Positions 8,595-17,802 are shown, counted from the first letter of the stretch. The stretch is 64,000 nucleotides of DNA from Scatacola_A faecigallinarum (GCA_018713605.1 DVOM01000011.1:22666-86665), one strand, 5' to 3'. Notes: a model not told the origin generated them from the letters alone. Numbers and translations: made by a program.

Positions 8595-8602
8595 CATTCA
8601 TG

Positions 8603-10453
8603 TCAGTTGCAGCTGTAATTGCCTCGAGAGCAACCAGCATTGCCGGAAGAACAATCTCGAACCTGGATAATTGTTTTTCCGTTGACCGTAAACTGATTGC
8701 CGCATTCTTCGTTTCCCCAGTCGTAAAAGCGGAAGTCGCCGCAATAGGAGGTGCTGCCGTTGACGTTAAAGTTGGCTTTGCATTGCAGACCGATTTCGCC
8801 GGCGGTTGCTTCAAACATATTGGCGGGTATGTAGATGTTGCTGTTGTCAACCGACCAGTAGTTAATGGCAATGCCTGACGTGTTTTTGACAAAGTTGTTT
8901 ATTTTGATGGTTGACATTTGGTCATAATCTCCCTGACCCAGCCACGGGCGGTTTACGTTGAAACCGCTGCCGTCGATGCTTATGCCTAAGGCGGCGCCGT
9001 TCTGGTACCAAGTTCCGATTTCCAAATCGCCGAGCAAATTCAGCCATGCGTTGTTGACGATGAAGCGATCGGCGGTTACTTTTCCTTGGAGATCGATGGC
9101 GACGGAGACCGGGATGTCTATGGTTTGGGCATTAATGTTTACGTCAATCAGGTGTCGGGTGCTTTCGTCGCTCATGGTAAATGTGCCGATTGTCAGGGTC
9201 GGCCGCGTCGGGTATTGTGATGCGCAGACTTCGTCACTCGGCCAGATTATATCTTTAGAGCGAAACATCATGGTGCCGCTGACCGTAATGTCGTTCAGCA
9301 TCATGATTGTTGCGTCGTATGCGTCGGCCGATTTTAATTCTGCCGCCGTTGATACGGTTTTGGCTCCGGCCAGAACCGCAGCACAGGTTTTGGTGCATTT
9401 CTTGTAACTGTCGTCGTACGGACAATTGCTGATTTCATATAAATTCGGACAGCTGGTTTCTGTGTAGCCGTCGGCGTTGCAGAGTTTTTTTGTATCGGCG
9501 CGGCATTCGGTGCAGATACCGCATGAATTCGTTGTTTTGCAGCCGTTTTCACAGGTTTTGCCGGTAACGCTGCAGTCGGGGTTTGAACCGCAGGCTTGGC
9601 ATTTCGACTGGCAATCGGCAAAATAGGAAGCGCAGCTGTATTCGCAGGACACTTCGGTACGGTTCCGACAGTTGTCGTTATAAGCGGTTTTGCATTTTGA
9701 CGAACAGTCTTCCCAGTATTCGGCACAGCCGTAAGGCGTGCTGACTTCGGTACGATTGTCGCAGTTGTCGGATTTTGGTGTTTTGCATACCGAGGAACAG
9801 GGTGACGGATAATATTCGGCACAGCCGAAATCGTTTTCGGAAACGCCGCTGGGGCAAGAACAGCCGGTATATTGTCCGCCGCAGACTTTGCCGCTTAAAA
9901 TCTGGGGAGATGGACAGTTGGCGGAAGTGTATTTGTATTCGGATTTGCAATTGCAATATTGATATTTACCGCCGCAGGAGGCGCCGCCGCCGCTCTGTTC
10001 CGATGTGCAAGACACCAGAGCTGGGTCGCATTGGCAGGACTGATATTGTCCGTTACAGCTGTCGCCGACGCCGACTTGTCCGGCCGGACAGCTTACAAGA
10101 TTGGAAACGCATCTACAGCCCAGCCCGAATTCGGCATTGTATGGACAAGGGTTATCGATTGTTTGGAGGCTGTTGCAGTTTTGTCTGGTGTAACCGGCGT
10201 TCAGACATTGAGCTTCAGTATCAACAGAATAGTCGTCTCCGCGGCTGAAACCGGCTCCTGAATCGCAGTCGCCGACGCCGAGGAAACAGATGCCTGCGGT
10301 CTTATAGGCCTTGTCGAGTTGTTCAAATTGAAAGGCGGGCTTTGGTTTGGGTGTGCTTGTGTGTGTCGGTAAAATGCCGGAGGCAATGGTTAGCCTTGGG
10401 AACATAAGCGCAGTTCCGGACAGCAAAGAGAACAGTAAAACAGATTTCTTCAT
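8603..10453 (-). CDS. Secreted cysteine-rich repeat protein 2 with beta-helix-like C-terminus
   Basis: 616 residues with signal peptide (MKKSVLLFSLLSGTALM) and ribosome site GAGGTGA. Residues ~45-350 share the Cys-rich module of protein 1 (YKTAGICFLGVGDCDS, STPYGCAEYWEDCSSKC). The C-terminal ~260 residues differ: they are Cys-poor, rich in Asn, Thr and Ile, with short repeated strands (LTIGTFTMSD, IDLQGKVTADRFIVNN) resembling a right-handed beta-helix as in pectin-lyase-like surface proteins. Likely a surface or secreted ligand-binding protein with a disulphide-rich stalk. Own promoter at 10651 and a long leader. The beta-helix reading is by eye. Confidence 0.78.
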   Translation of the reverse strand: MKKSVLLFSLLSGTALMFPRLTIASGILPTHTSTPKPKPAFQFEQLDKAYKTAGICFLGVGDCDSGAGFSRGDDYSVDTEAQCLNAGYTRQNCNSLQTIDNPCPYNAEFGLGCRCVSNLVSCPAGQVGVGDSCNGQYQSCQCDPALVSCTSEQSGGGASCGGKYQYCNCKSEYKYTSANCPSPQILSGKVCGGQYTGCSCPSGVSENDFGCAEYYPSPCSSVCKTPKSDNCDNRTEVSTPYGCAEYWEDCSSKCKTAYNDNCRNRTEVSCEYSCASYFADCQSKCQACGSNPDCSVTGKTCENGCKTTNSCGICTECRADTKKLCNADGYTETSCPNLYEISNCPYDDSYKKCTKTCAAVLAGAKTVSTAAELKSADAYDATIMMLNDITVSGTMMFRSKDIIWPSDEVCASQYPTRPTLTIGTFTMSDESTRHLIDVNINAQTIDIPVSVAIDLQGKVTADRFIVNNAWLNLLGDLEIGTWYQNGAALGISIDGSGFNVNRPWLGQGDYDQMSTIKINNFVKNTSGIAINYWSVDNSNIYIPANMFEATAGEIGLQCKANFNVNGSTSYCGDFRFYDWGNEECGNQFTVNGKTIIQVRDCSSGNAGCSRGNYSCN

Positions 10454-10458
10454 AGTAT

Positions 10459-10508
10459 CACCTCACGACAAATGTTGACCAAAGCCCGCAGGGAGCAGAC
10501 AGGTGAGG
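10459..10508 (-). promoter_or_regulatory. Leader able to sequester the ribosome binding site of Cys-rich gene 2
   Basis: Minus strand CCTCACCTG (about 10500-10508) can pair with the ribosome-site region GTGAGGTGA (about 10459-10467), with GCGGGCTTTGGT between them. Gene 1 has the matching CACCTG...GGCTTTGGT...AGGTG arrangement, so the structure rather than just the bases seems kept. Confidence 0.45.
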
Positions 10509-10650
10509 AGATATGGGAAAGACAGGCAAGATATAAGACGAAACGGGGACAGCAAAAACGGAAGACGGACAGTCTCCGCGCATATCCTCATATATCTACA
10601 CATACCCGCAGGCGGTCTTCCGCCGCGGCATAACATCCACACCTGTAGAT

Positions 10651-10679
10651 AATATAGCGCAGATTTCGGCAAAAGTCAA
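10651..10679 (-). promoter_or_regulatory. Sigma70 promoter of Cys-rich gene 2
   Basis: Minus strand TTGACT (10674-10679), 17-nt spacer, TATATT (10651-10656). The transcript would have a ~190-nt leader containing a GGCGG-AAGA-CCGCC hairpin near 10610-10625. Confidence 0.8.
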
Positions 10680-10781
10680 CTATTCTTGAAGCCGGCTTTA
10701 TTTTCCGCAAAAAAAGCAACAATATTAAAAGTTAAGCATAAGAAAAATAATATTGTCATTCTCTGGCTTATTTTTCTTTTT

Positions 10782-10988
10782 GTCATGTTCGGGCTTGACC
10801 CGGACATCTCTCTCATGGATCCCCGGAACGCGCTGCGCTTGTCCGAGGATGACAGAAGAAAAAATAATACCGTCATTCCTGTACTTTTATTCTTTCCTGT
10901 CGTTCCCGTACCTTCTATCTCTTTCGTCATTCCCCGGCTTGACCGGGGAATCTGTAAAGGATATCCTCGGGTCAAGCCCGAGGATGAC
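10782..10988. repeat. Palindromic intergenic repeats (two units)
   Basis: Unit 1 (10782-10853) starts GTCATGTTCGGGCTTGACC and ends CGAGGATGAC. Unit 2 (10926-10988) starts GTCATTCCCCGGCTTGACC and ends with its near inverse GGTCAAGCCCGAGGATGAC. Each holds internal hairpins such as CCCCGGCTTGACCGGGG. Between them lie decayed GTCATTCC fragments. This is the GTCATxCCxGGCTTGACC palindrome type common between alphaproteobacterial genes. The rest of the 10680-11030 gap holds only the terminator below. Confidence 0.85.
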
Positions 10989-10992
10989 AAGG

Positions 10993-11021
10993 AAAAAAAA
11001 TGCCCTCTCTTTTGAGAGGGC
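10993..11021 (-). terminator. Terminator of the TPR lipoprotein gene
   Basis: Minus strand GCCCTCTC-AAAA-GAGAGGGC followed by A then eight T, 10 nt after the stop at 11031. Confidence 0.88.
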
Positions 11022-11030
11022 CGGATCAAA

Positions 11031-12818
11031 TTATTCTTTGGTTATCTGGGATATTTTTTCGTTAACGACGGCCGGGGTGTATTTCAGCACTTTGTTGTCA
11101 ACGTTGCGGGAAGCCAGTTTTTCTCTGACTTTGCTTTTGTCGAGTTCGCCGGAATCGTCTTCCAGAATCAGGGCGTGATTCCACTGAAAAACGGCTTCGT
11201 TTCTGCGTCCGCCGAACCAATAGGCATCGCCCAGATGGTCGCTGATGAGCGCGTTGGACGGTTCAAGTTCGGCCGCTTTTTCCAGATATTCAATCGCTTT
11301 GTCATATTGTCCGAGACGATAGAAAGCCCAGCCAAGGCTGTCGGTAATATGCCCGTCGTTGGGAATCTGGTTGTAGGCATCGACAATCATCCCAAAAGCT
11401 TCGTCGACGTTTTTACCGTGTTTCAGCAGACTGTAGCCCAGAAAATTGAGCACGAGGTAATGGTTTTGGCTTAATGCCAGCGATTTGCGGAAGTTTTTTT
11501 CCGCTTCTTTCCATTCGCCCAGACTTTCGTATGAAATTCCGAGGGCGTAGAACAGAACCCAATGCTGATTTTCGATTTTGGGCAGCGATTTAATGGCGTC
11601 TTTATAATAAGAGACGGCTTCGTCCTGCTTGTTGCGAATGCGCAGAACATCGCCCAAATCGAGCAGCAGCTGATAGTTGCGCGGGTTTTCCAGCGTCAGC
11701 GATTTCAACAGAAGTTCGGCGGCCGCGTAGTCCTGCATGGTAACCAGATTGCCGGCTTTTTTGACCTGCGCGGAATAGTAAGCTTCCGAATCTTCGTCGA
11801 TTTCGTCGTAGATGCCGTTGGCCTCGGCATACATTTCGCGGCTTTCGAGAATGTCGGCAAGAAGAAGTTTGGCCAGGTCGTATTTGGGGTTTGCGTAGAT
11901 CGACAGGCTGATGAAAATATGCGCAAGGTCAATGCCGGCGGTTCCCTGACGGAGTGTTGCGGCAATGCTGAACAGCGCTTCGGACATGCCGATGTTCGGG
12001 TTGTCGACGATTTTGGCGGTTTTTTCGGGATCGGCGCGGCGGATGTTGCGGGCAAGCTTGTTCAGCATGTCGGCCAGGAGTTTTTCGTCGGTGTAACGCG
12101 TCGCCAGCTGAACCGCCTTGTCTTTTTCGCCGTTGCGGATGTAGAAATTGGTTATGACCTGCAACGAACGGAAAGACATTTCCATGCTTTCGTCGTTGAC
12201 TATGATTTCGTAATGACGACGGGCCTCGTCCGTGCGGTCAAAGTAATCGTTCAGCATGCCGGCGTGGAAATGGTATAAGGCGCGGAAGCTCGGTTCTTTG
12301 TCGAGGACGGCAAGCATTTTAAGCGCTTTGTCCGGCTGGTTGAGACCGGCGTAAGCCCAGGCGGACATGAGCGGAATGATAAATTCCTTGTAGACGGGAC
12401 CGTCCAGATGGCCGACGGTTTCGTTGACCTGTTCGTAGCGGCCTTTTTTCATTTCGTCGACGGCCATGATAATATAGGTAAAGTTGTTTTTGTCGCCTTT
12501 TTTGAGCGAGATTTCGGCGTATTTGGCAGCCTCGGAAATGCGGCCTTTGGAAGCGAGTATGACATAAACGCGGCCGAGAAGCTCTTTGTTTTCGGGATCT
12601 TCGTTAAGGGCTTCCATATAATAGTCGGCAGCGACGTTAAAGTTTTTGCGAAGGTGGGCAACCCTTCCGGCCAGATAGGCGCCGTAGGCTTTTTTCAGCT
12701 CCGGCTGCCGAATGATGAAGTTTTCGGACTGATGCGACGTAAACTCGGGCTGCTGCGTGCAGGAGTTGAAAACAATGACGCCGACGATGAAGGCGAATAT
12801 GTAGCCGAATTTTGCCAT
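11031..12818 (-). CDS. TPR-repeat lipoprotein
   Basis: 595 residues from the ATG at 12818. The hydrophobic N-terminus ends in a lipobox-like FNSC, so it is probably a lipid-anchored periplasmic protein. At least ten tetratricopeptide repeats fill the rest, clearest in the C-terminal third (TDSLGWAFYRLGQYDKAIEY, SDHLGDAYWFGGRRNEAVFQ). The pattern is that of widespread alphaproteobacterial TPR proteins thought to scaffold envelope complexes. A longer frame upstream to 12902 lacks a signal peptide and is rejected as the start. Confidence 0.82.
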   Translation of the reverse strand: MAKFGYIFAFIVGVIVFNSCTQQPEFTSHQSENFIIRQPELKKAYGAYLAGRVAHLRKNFNVAADYYMEALNEDPENKELLGRVYVILASKGRISEAAKYAEISLKKGDKNNFTYIIMAVDEMKKGRYEQVNETVGHLDGPVYKEFIIPLMSAWAYAGLNQPDKALKMLAVLDKEPSFRALYHFHAGMLNDYFDRTDEARRHYEIIVNDESMEMSFRSLQVITNFYIRNGEKDKAVQLATRYTDEKLLADMLNKLARNIRRADPEKTAKIVDNPNIGMSEALFSIAATLRQGTAGIDLAHIFISLSIYANPKYDLAKLLLADILESREMYAEANGIYDEIDEDSEAYYSAQVKKAGNLVTMQDYAAAELLLKSLTLENPRNYQLLLDLGDVLRIRNKQDEAVSYYKDAIKSLPKIENQHWVLFYALGISYESLGEWKEAEKNFRKSLALSQNHYLVLNFLGYSLLKHGKNVDEAFGMIVDAYNQIPNDGHITDSLGWAFYRLGQYDKAIEYLEKAAELEPSNALISDHLGDAYWFGGRRNEAVFQWNHALILEDDSGELDKSKVREKLASRNVDNKVLKYTPAVVNEKISQITKE

Positions 12819-13000
12819 AGCTGAATGTTTCCCGTTTATTGGCAGGAATCTGCCCAAAATCTTAAAATATTCTATATAAGTTTTAAAATCATACAATAAC
12901 AATTTGAATTATTTTACATATAGTGTGTAAATAAATAATTTATATCATAAAGCAAGGATTATTCTTGAAAATATTTTGATTTGCTTTAATTTAACAGGTT

Positions 13001-13801
13001 ATGGAAAACAATTTAAGCATAAGGGAAATTCTGGAATGGTATGTTACCGCCGGCGTTGACGAAACGTTCGGCGAGGTTCCGTTCGGTCTGGAAGCGCCTA
13101 AGCCGAAAGCCGAACCGGCACCCAGACCGGCGCTGACGACGCGTGCCGAAGACAGCGTGGCGCCGCGCGCGGCAACGACAGATCTGGCTCAGGCGACGAT
13201 TTCGGCCTGCAAAAACGCCCGCGAACTCTGCGCGGAAGCGCAGACGTTGGAAGAACTGCGGGAGATGGTTGAGAAATTTGAGGGCTGCGCCCTGAAACTG
13301 ACCGCCAACAAAACCGTTTTCGGCGGCGGCAATCCCAATTCGAAAATTATGCTGGTGGGCGAAGCGCCGGGGGCGGACGAGGACAGAATCGGACTGCCGT
13401 TTGTCGGCCGCAGCGGACAACTTTTGGACAAGATGCTGAAAGCGGTCAACGTTGACCGGACGTCGTGCTATATTACCAACGTTCTGCCCTGGCGTCCGCC
13501 TGGAAACAGGACGCCGACGGACGGCGAAATTGCCGTCTGTCTGCCGTTTTTGAAACGGCAAATCGAGCTGATTAATCCCGAAGTTATCATCGTTTTGGGC
13601 GGCAGTGCCGCAAATGCCCTGCTGGACAACGAGGAGCCGATTTCGCGGCTGCGCGGCAAATGGCTGGAGTATCGAAAGAGCGACGGCAAAACCGTGCCGG
13701 TTCTGGCCAGTTTCCATCCGGCATACCTGTTGCGCAATGCGGCGCAGAAAGCCAAAGCATGGACAGATCTTTTGCGGATGCAGCAGAAAATTATGCAATG
13801 A
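13001..13801 (+). CDS. Family 4-type uracil-DNA glycosylase
   Basis: 266 residues. The catalytic motif reads GEAPGADEDRIGLPFVG, the central motif NVLPWRPPGNRTP and the DNA-binding loop FHPAYLLR. The enzyme excises uracil from DNA in base-excision repair. Two of the four cysteines that hold the Fe-S cluster in thermophile family 4 enzymes are replaced (FEGC instead of CxxC, and W in WRPPGNR). That is typical of alphaproteobacterial members. A ~90-residue N-terminal extension rich in Pro and Ala is likely disordered. Confidence 0.9.
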   Translation: MENNLSIREILEWYVTAGVDETFGEVPFGLEAPKPKAEPAPRPALTTRAEDSVAPRAATTDLAQATISACKNARELCAEAQTLEELREMVEKFEGCALKLTANKTVFGGGNPNSKIMLVGEAPGADEDRIGLPFVGRSGQLLDKMLKAVNVDRTSCYITNVLPWRPPGNRTPTDGEIAVCLPFLKRQIELINPEVIIVLGGSAANALLDNEEPISRLRGKWLEYRKSDGKTVPVLASFHPAYLLRNAAQKAKAWTDLLRMQQKIMQ

Positions 13802-13902
13802 TATTATCCTTTTGTTCATAAATTGTTGGTAAATTAAAATAAAGTAGATTATTATTTGAAAAAAGTTACAGTTTATACGCGTAAACAGCTAAGGGAATGA
13901 CA

Positions 13903-14640
13903 ATGAAGATTCAGAACACGTTTTTATCAGGAATTGCCGGTTTGATGCTGGCTGCCGGTGCGGCCAACGCTCAGACTGCCGATGCGAAAACGCCGTCGGC
14001 GCATGAGGAAGAAGACGAGGCCATTCTGTTTAAGGTTCATGACGTCAAGCCCATCAGGAACTCCAAGGGCGACGAAGTTAACGCCTGCGACTTTTACGTT
14101 ACGTTTTACAATCGCTCCAACAAGGATATTAACGGCGCGCAGCTGGATTTGACCTGGGTGGACAATTCGCTGATTGACGTTGTCAACGCCGAAAAGGAAG
14201 AAAGTGCCGAAAAACACAAGAACGGCGAAGATATTGATGCCGATTTTTCCTATACGCAGAACGGCAATCCCCTGCAGCTGACGGCATCGATTAACATGCC
14301 TGCAATCAAAGCTTATAAGCAGATTACAGTTCGACAGTCGCTGAAAACCGACCGTTGCTACATTCTGCTGGACGATTTGTCGATTAACGTCAAATCCTGC
14401 GCGATTAAGCAGACCGGCAATGCTTCATTCAGTTCGGGCGATACCTGCAACGGGCTGTTTCGTTTTATCTCTCAGGAAAATCCGGAGTATTATACCGATT
14501 TCAAACCGATTTCCTATACGACGCAGAGAAATTCGGACATAAAAGAACGCGCCAGTCAGGAAAAGGAAATGGAGGAGCAGTATAAAAAGGCCGTAAAAAG
14601 CATGGATGCTCTGACACAGACACTGGCGGAAATCAAGTAA
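13903..14640 (+). CDS. Exported protein of unknown function A
   Basis: 245 residues from the ATG at 13903; AAGGGA lies at proper distance, whereas the ATG at 13897 abuts it. A clean signal peptide ends AANAQ. The mature part is acidic at its start, then beta-rich with four cysteines that could pair, and ends in a charged helix. No family recognised. The next gene, 19 bp downstream, encodes another exported protein with a similar central layout (a field of strands ending in a CY/C-containing motif), so the two may be distant paralogues acting together with the lytic transglycosylase that follows. Confidence 0.6.
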   Translation: MKIQNTFLSGIAGLMLAAGAANAQTADAKTPSAHEEEDEAILFKVHDVKPIRNSKGDEVNACDFYVTFYNRSNKDINGAQLDLTWVDNSLIDVVNAEKEESAEKHKNGEDIDADFSYTQNGNPLQLTASINMPAIKAYKQITVRQSLKTDRCYILLDDLSINVKSCAIKQTGNASFSSGDTCNGLFRFISQENPEYYTDFKPISYTTQRNSDIKERASQEKEMEEQYKKAVKSMDALTQTLAEIK

Positions 14641-14659
14641 CTGCAGACGGGAGCGGAAG

Positions 14660-15346
14660 ATGGCGAAAAATCTGTGGCTTAAAGGTTGTGCGGCGGCGGC
14701 AGCCATGATATTTGCCGGTGCGGTTCCTTTGTCGGCGCAGATGTTTGAAGACGCCGCGGTTCCGACGGCGGAAGAAAATCAGCCGGCTGCGCCGCGGTTT
14801 AACAACAGCTGGGCTAACCCTCGTCGGTCGCAGGCTGCCCAACCTGCAGCAAAAAGTATAGGAATGCCGGATTTGAGCGTTGACAAAACCGGAGCTCAGG
14901 CGGCGCAGGACGCACGCAAAAACGCAGCCGAGGCACTCAGCAAGTCGCTGGCTGGCAAGCGCGGCACGAGCGCTATTCGGAGGGTTTATGCCAAAGGGGA
15001 GAAGCCTTCCGCTGAAGAAGAGAGCCTGATTTTCCTGTTTTACAAAGATTTCAAAATTAACCGGACCATGGGCGGTCTGGTAATGTGCGATGTTCGTTTT
15101 ATCGTTCTGCATACGCTGGAAAATAAAATCAATAATCTCAGTTTCCGTCTGAAGTGGCCGGAAATGGAGACAACCCTGAGCTACAACGAGGTTATGCCGA
15201 ATACGGAAACGTATTTTGACTATACGCTGGTCGGCGACGGCTGCTATTCGATGGACAAGATTCCGAATGTCATCGTCAATCGCTGCCGGGTCAAGGGGCT
15301 GTCTCAAAGCGCTTGTGCAAATAAAATCCGCTGGCTGAAGAAATAA
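14660..15346 (+). CDS. Exported protein of unknown function B
   Basis: 228 residues with a signal peptide (core AAAAAMIFAGAVPLSAQ). A low-complexity Ala/Gln/Pro segment (~30-110) precedes a folded C-terminal domain with EESLIFLFYKDFKINRT and a CYSMD motif recalling CYILLDD of the preceding gene. The ribosome site GGAGCGG is well placed. Operon position suggests an envelope role. Function unknown. Confidence 0.6.
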   Translation: MAKNLWLKGCAAAAAMIFAGAVPLSAQMFEDAAVPTAEENQPAAPRFNNSWANPRRSQAAQPAAKSIGMPDLSVDKTGAQAAQDARKNAAEALSKSLAGKRGTSAIRRVYAKGEKPSAEEESLIFLFYKDFKINRTMGGLVMCDVRFIVLHTLENKINNLSFRLKWPEMETTLSYNEVMPNTETYFDYTLVGDGCYSMDKIPNVIVNRCRVKGLSQSACANKIRWLKK

Positions 15347-15380
15347 CCGTCTTTGGCCGGTATCTTTCGGGTTTGTAAAA

Positions 15381-17120
15381 TTGTTGAAGAAAATTCTGCT
15401 TACGGGCTTTGTAGTCCTGTTTCTGTTTGGAAAAACTGCCGATGCGGCGGCTGCACCGTTTGCGGTTATCGACCGGGTTTGTTATAATCAGATTTTGGAC
15501 AGTCTGACGATTGATCCCGATGATATTACGCTCTACAAAAAAATTTTCCGTGCAATTAAGGCCGAAGACATCGACAAGGCCGAAGAACTGAGCGAAGACG
15601 TTGAAAATCCGATTTTGATGGGGCATGTGCTGGCAGAGAAATATTTGTCGCGAACCTATAAGTCGGATTATGCCGAGCTTAAATCCTGGCTGGAAAAGTA
15701 CAGCGATCATCCGCAGGCGGCACGCATTTACGCATTGGCACTGCGCAAGGGTGCGAAAGAGCAGTTGCCGCGACCTGACAGCCTTTCCAAAGTCAACCGT
15801 ACGCCTTACAGCTGGTATAACAACGATTATGAAGAATTACCGCCGGCCAGGCGGCAACTGGTGCGCCGCAGCGTGAACAGTTTCCTGAAGTACATTAATC
15901 AGGGCAAGACCCTGAGAGCCCGTGCCATTTTGGAAAACAGAGCCTTCCGCATGGCGGTTCCCGACCGGGAGTGGGACGCGATGGCGGCCACGCTGACAAC
16001 GGTTTATTTTTTGGACGGCGAGGATAAGCTGGCGCTGAAATGGTCGGCAAAACCGGCGCGGCGCAGTCAGGATGCTACCGGCCTGTGGTTTAGGGGGCTG
16101 GCTTTCTGGCGGCAGGGAAAGTATAAGGAGGCCGGCATTAATTTCGGAAAGCTCGGCGCCAAAAGCGACAATGACGAGTGGCTGATTGCTGCCGGCGCTT
16201 ATTGGGCCTATCGCGCTTATGATAAAATCGGCGATGTCAAGCAGGCTAAAAAGTACTTAAATATGGCTTCCAAATATCGTCGGACGTTTTACGGCATCTT
16301 GGCCAATTATCAGTTGGGCAACCCTTTGAAATACAATTGGGACAGTCTGGCTTATCTTAACGATTTCAGCAATTACAACTATGTCAGCGAGCTGGTGGCA
16401 TCCCCGTCAATCCGGCGGGCGATTATCCTGATACATGCCAAGCAGCCGGAATTGGCCGAGAAGGAACTGCACGGCGACTTGGATGCGATGAACGAGCGCC
16501 AGCGCGAGGCGGCTTTGTTTATCGCCCAACAGTATAACATGCATTCTCTGGGGATAGTTATTTCCAATCTGATTAAAGACAATGACAGGGAGATATATTA
16601 TGACTGCATTGCCTATCCGGATCCGGACTGGCAACCGAAAAGCGGCTGGCGTGTCGACCGGGCGCTGGTGTGGGCTCTGGTGCGGCAGGAATCGGGTTTT
16701 AATGCCAAAGCGCAGAGCGGCGCAGGGGCAAAAGGGCTGATGCAGCTGATGTCCAGCACGGCAATTTACGTGACCAAGGATCGTCGTCTGCGCCGCGATA
16801 CCAGTCCGTTATTTGAGACCGAATATAATCTGGAAACGGGACAGCGTTATGTCAGTTATCTGATGGAAAAAGATTTTATCGGCAATAATCTGTTCTTTCT
16901 GGCGACGGCTTATAATGCCGGGCCGGGCAATCTTTACAAATGGCAGAAAAAGGTCAAATACGGCAACGATCCGCTGATGTTTATCGAGGCGATACCCTCG
17001 CGCCAGACACGGATTTATATTGAGCGGGTTTTGGCCAATTTCTGGGTTTATAATGCCCGTTTCGGGCAGCCGAGCGAGAGCCTTGAGGCGTTGATACATT
17101 CTCGCTGGCCGACTCTTTAA
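15381..17120 (+). CDS. Slt-type soluble lytic transglycosylase
   Basis: 579 residues, starting at TTG 15381 (15384 also possible) with a signal peptide ending near TADA. A long helical-repeat domain (~30-420) precedes the catalytic SLT domain: ALVRQESGFNAKA with catalytic Glu, GAKGLMQLMSSTA, then TAYNAGPGNLYKW. It cleaves the glycan strands of peptidoglycan, yielding 1,6-anhydro ends, in the periplasm. Third gene of a run with the two exported unknowns. Its stop is followed directly by a copy of the post-stop repeat. Confidence 0.9.
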   Translation: MLKKILLTGFVVLFLFGKTADAAAAPFAVIDRVCYNQILDSLTIDPDDITLYKKIFRAIKAEDIDKAEELSEDVENPILMGHVLAEKYLSRTYKSDYAELKSWLEKYSDHPQAARIYALALRKGAKEQLPRPDSLSKVNRTPYSWYNNDYEELPPARRQLVRRSVNSFLKYINQGKTLRARAILENRAFRMAVPDREWDAMAATLTTVYFLDGEDKLALKWSAKPARRSQDATGLWFRGLAFWRQGKYKEAGINFGKLGAKSDNDEWLIAAGAYWAYRAYDKIGDVKQAKKYLNMASKYRRTFYGILANYQLGNPLKYNWDSLAYLNDFSNYNYVSELVASPSIRRAIILIHAKQPELAEKELHGDLDAMNERQREAALFIAQQYNMHSLGIVISNLIKDNDREIYYDCIAYPDPDWQPKSGWRVDRALVWALVRQESGFNAKAQSGAGAKGLMQLMSSTAIYVTKDRRLRRDTSPLFETEYNLETGQRYVSYLMEKDFIGNNLFFLATAYNAGPGNLYKWQKKVKYGNDPLMFIEAIPSRQTRIYIERVLANFWVYNARFGQPSESLEALIHSRWPTL

Positions 17121-17166
17121 AACCTTGTATAATGGGTGTCTAGTACGGATTTTGCGGATAAAATAA
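17118..17166 (+). repeat. Post-stop repeat, copy A
   Basis: AAAACCTTGTATAATGGGTG then a tail GATTTTGCGGATAAAATAA, directly after the lytic transglycosylase stop. Related copies follow other stops at 20839, 26330, 34096 and 47514. The core CC-TTGTATAA-TGG is an imperfect palindrome. Confidence 0.6.
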
Positions 17167-17208
17167 ATACTTACGTAGGTTTATGTACCAATTTCGATTA
17201 AGCCGCCT

Positions 17209-17340
17209 GTCATTGTCGGGCTTGACCCGACAATCTCTAAAAGAAGATCCCCGGGCGAGTTTTGCTGCGCCCGAGGATGACGATGAGGGGATGGTTTGGG
17301 CATCATCCTGAGCTTCGGCATGCTGTGCCCGAGGATGACG
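17209..17340. repeat. Palindromic intergenic repeats (one full, one partial unit)
   Basis: The full unit spans 17209-17281 (GTCATTGTCGGGCTTGACCC to GCCCGAGGATGAC), with an internal TCGGGCTTGACCCGA palindrome. A partial unit at 17302-17340 repeats CCCGAGGATGACGATGAGGGG. Same family as 10782-10988. The rest of the gap 17341-17540 is AT-rich with no recognised feature. Confidence 0.82.
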
Positions 17341-17539
17341 ATGAGGGGAGGATGTTTTCCCTTGCTATTTTCTGAATTTTTTATAACGCTGTCATAAAAG
17401 TTTAAAATTCCACCGGTTCAGGGACTGTTGTCAAAGGTTGTTTTTTATGCTATAATTCTTATTACAAATATAAGGATTATAGATGATATTGTGTGGTTGA
17501 GAGATAAAAAATAAGAATAATAACAAATAAAAAAATATT

Positions 17540-17800
17540 ATGGAAAGAGGTCAATCTTTGCTTTTTTGTTTAGTCAAACTGGGCAAAAAGGTGTTCTGGT
17601 TTATATCTGGCTGGATGCTGATGGGTCTGGTGTTTATTTGTGCCGGTTTCATCATGTATTTGGTTTGGGGTGGTGTTTCATCGCTTTTGCCAAATGCATC
17701 TGGCGTCGTCAGGAGTATTGCAAGTACTTTGACAATTGTGAGTATATTTGCCGGAATTTGGAAGATAGCCGGTCTAGTGTTAAAAATAATAAAATTATAA
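17540..17800 (+). CDS. Small membrane protein 1 (AT-rich pair)
   Basis: 86 residues with two predicted membrane helices (WMLMGLVFICAGFIMYLVW and a later hydrophobic stretch) and a basic N-terminus. Codon use is visibly more AT-rich than the neighbourhood, as is the DNA from about 17380 to 18130. It ends 2 bp before a second small membrane protein. No family recognised; small secreted-toxin/immunity or phage-membrane proteins are possible. Start chosen at the first ATG; no strong ribosome site. Confidence 0.5.
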   Translation: MERGQSLLFCLVKLGKKVFWFISGWMLMGLVFICAGFIMYLVWGGVSSLLPNASGVVRSIASTLTIVSIFAGIWKIAGLVLKIIKL

Positions 17801-17802
17801 TT

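Noticed and set aside
10782..10988. CRISPR array
   Set aside because: Repeats are palindromic, unevenly spaced and diverged, without regular spacers or cas genes.
13001..13801. Loss of Fe-S cluster cysteines in uracil-DNA glycosylase as a novelty
   Set aside because: Replacement of these cysteines is a usual feature of alphaproteobacterial members, so not unusual.
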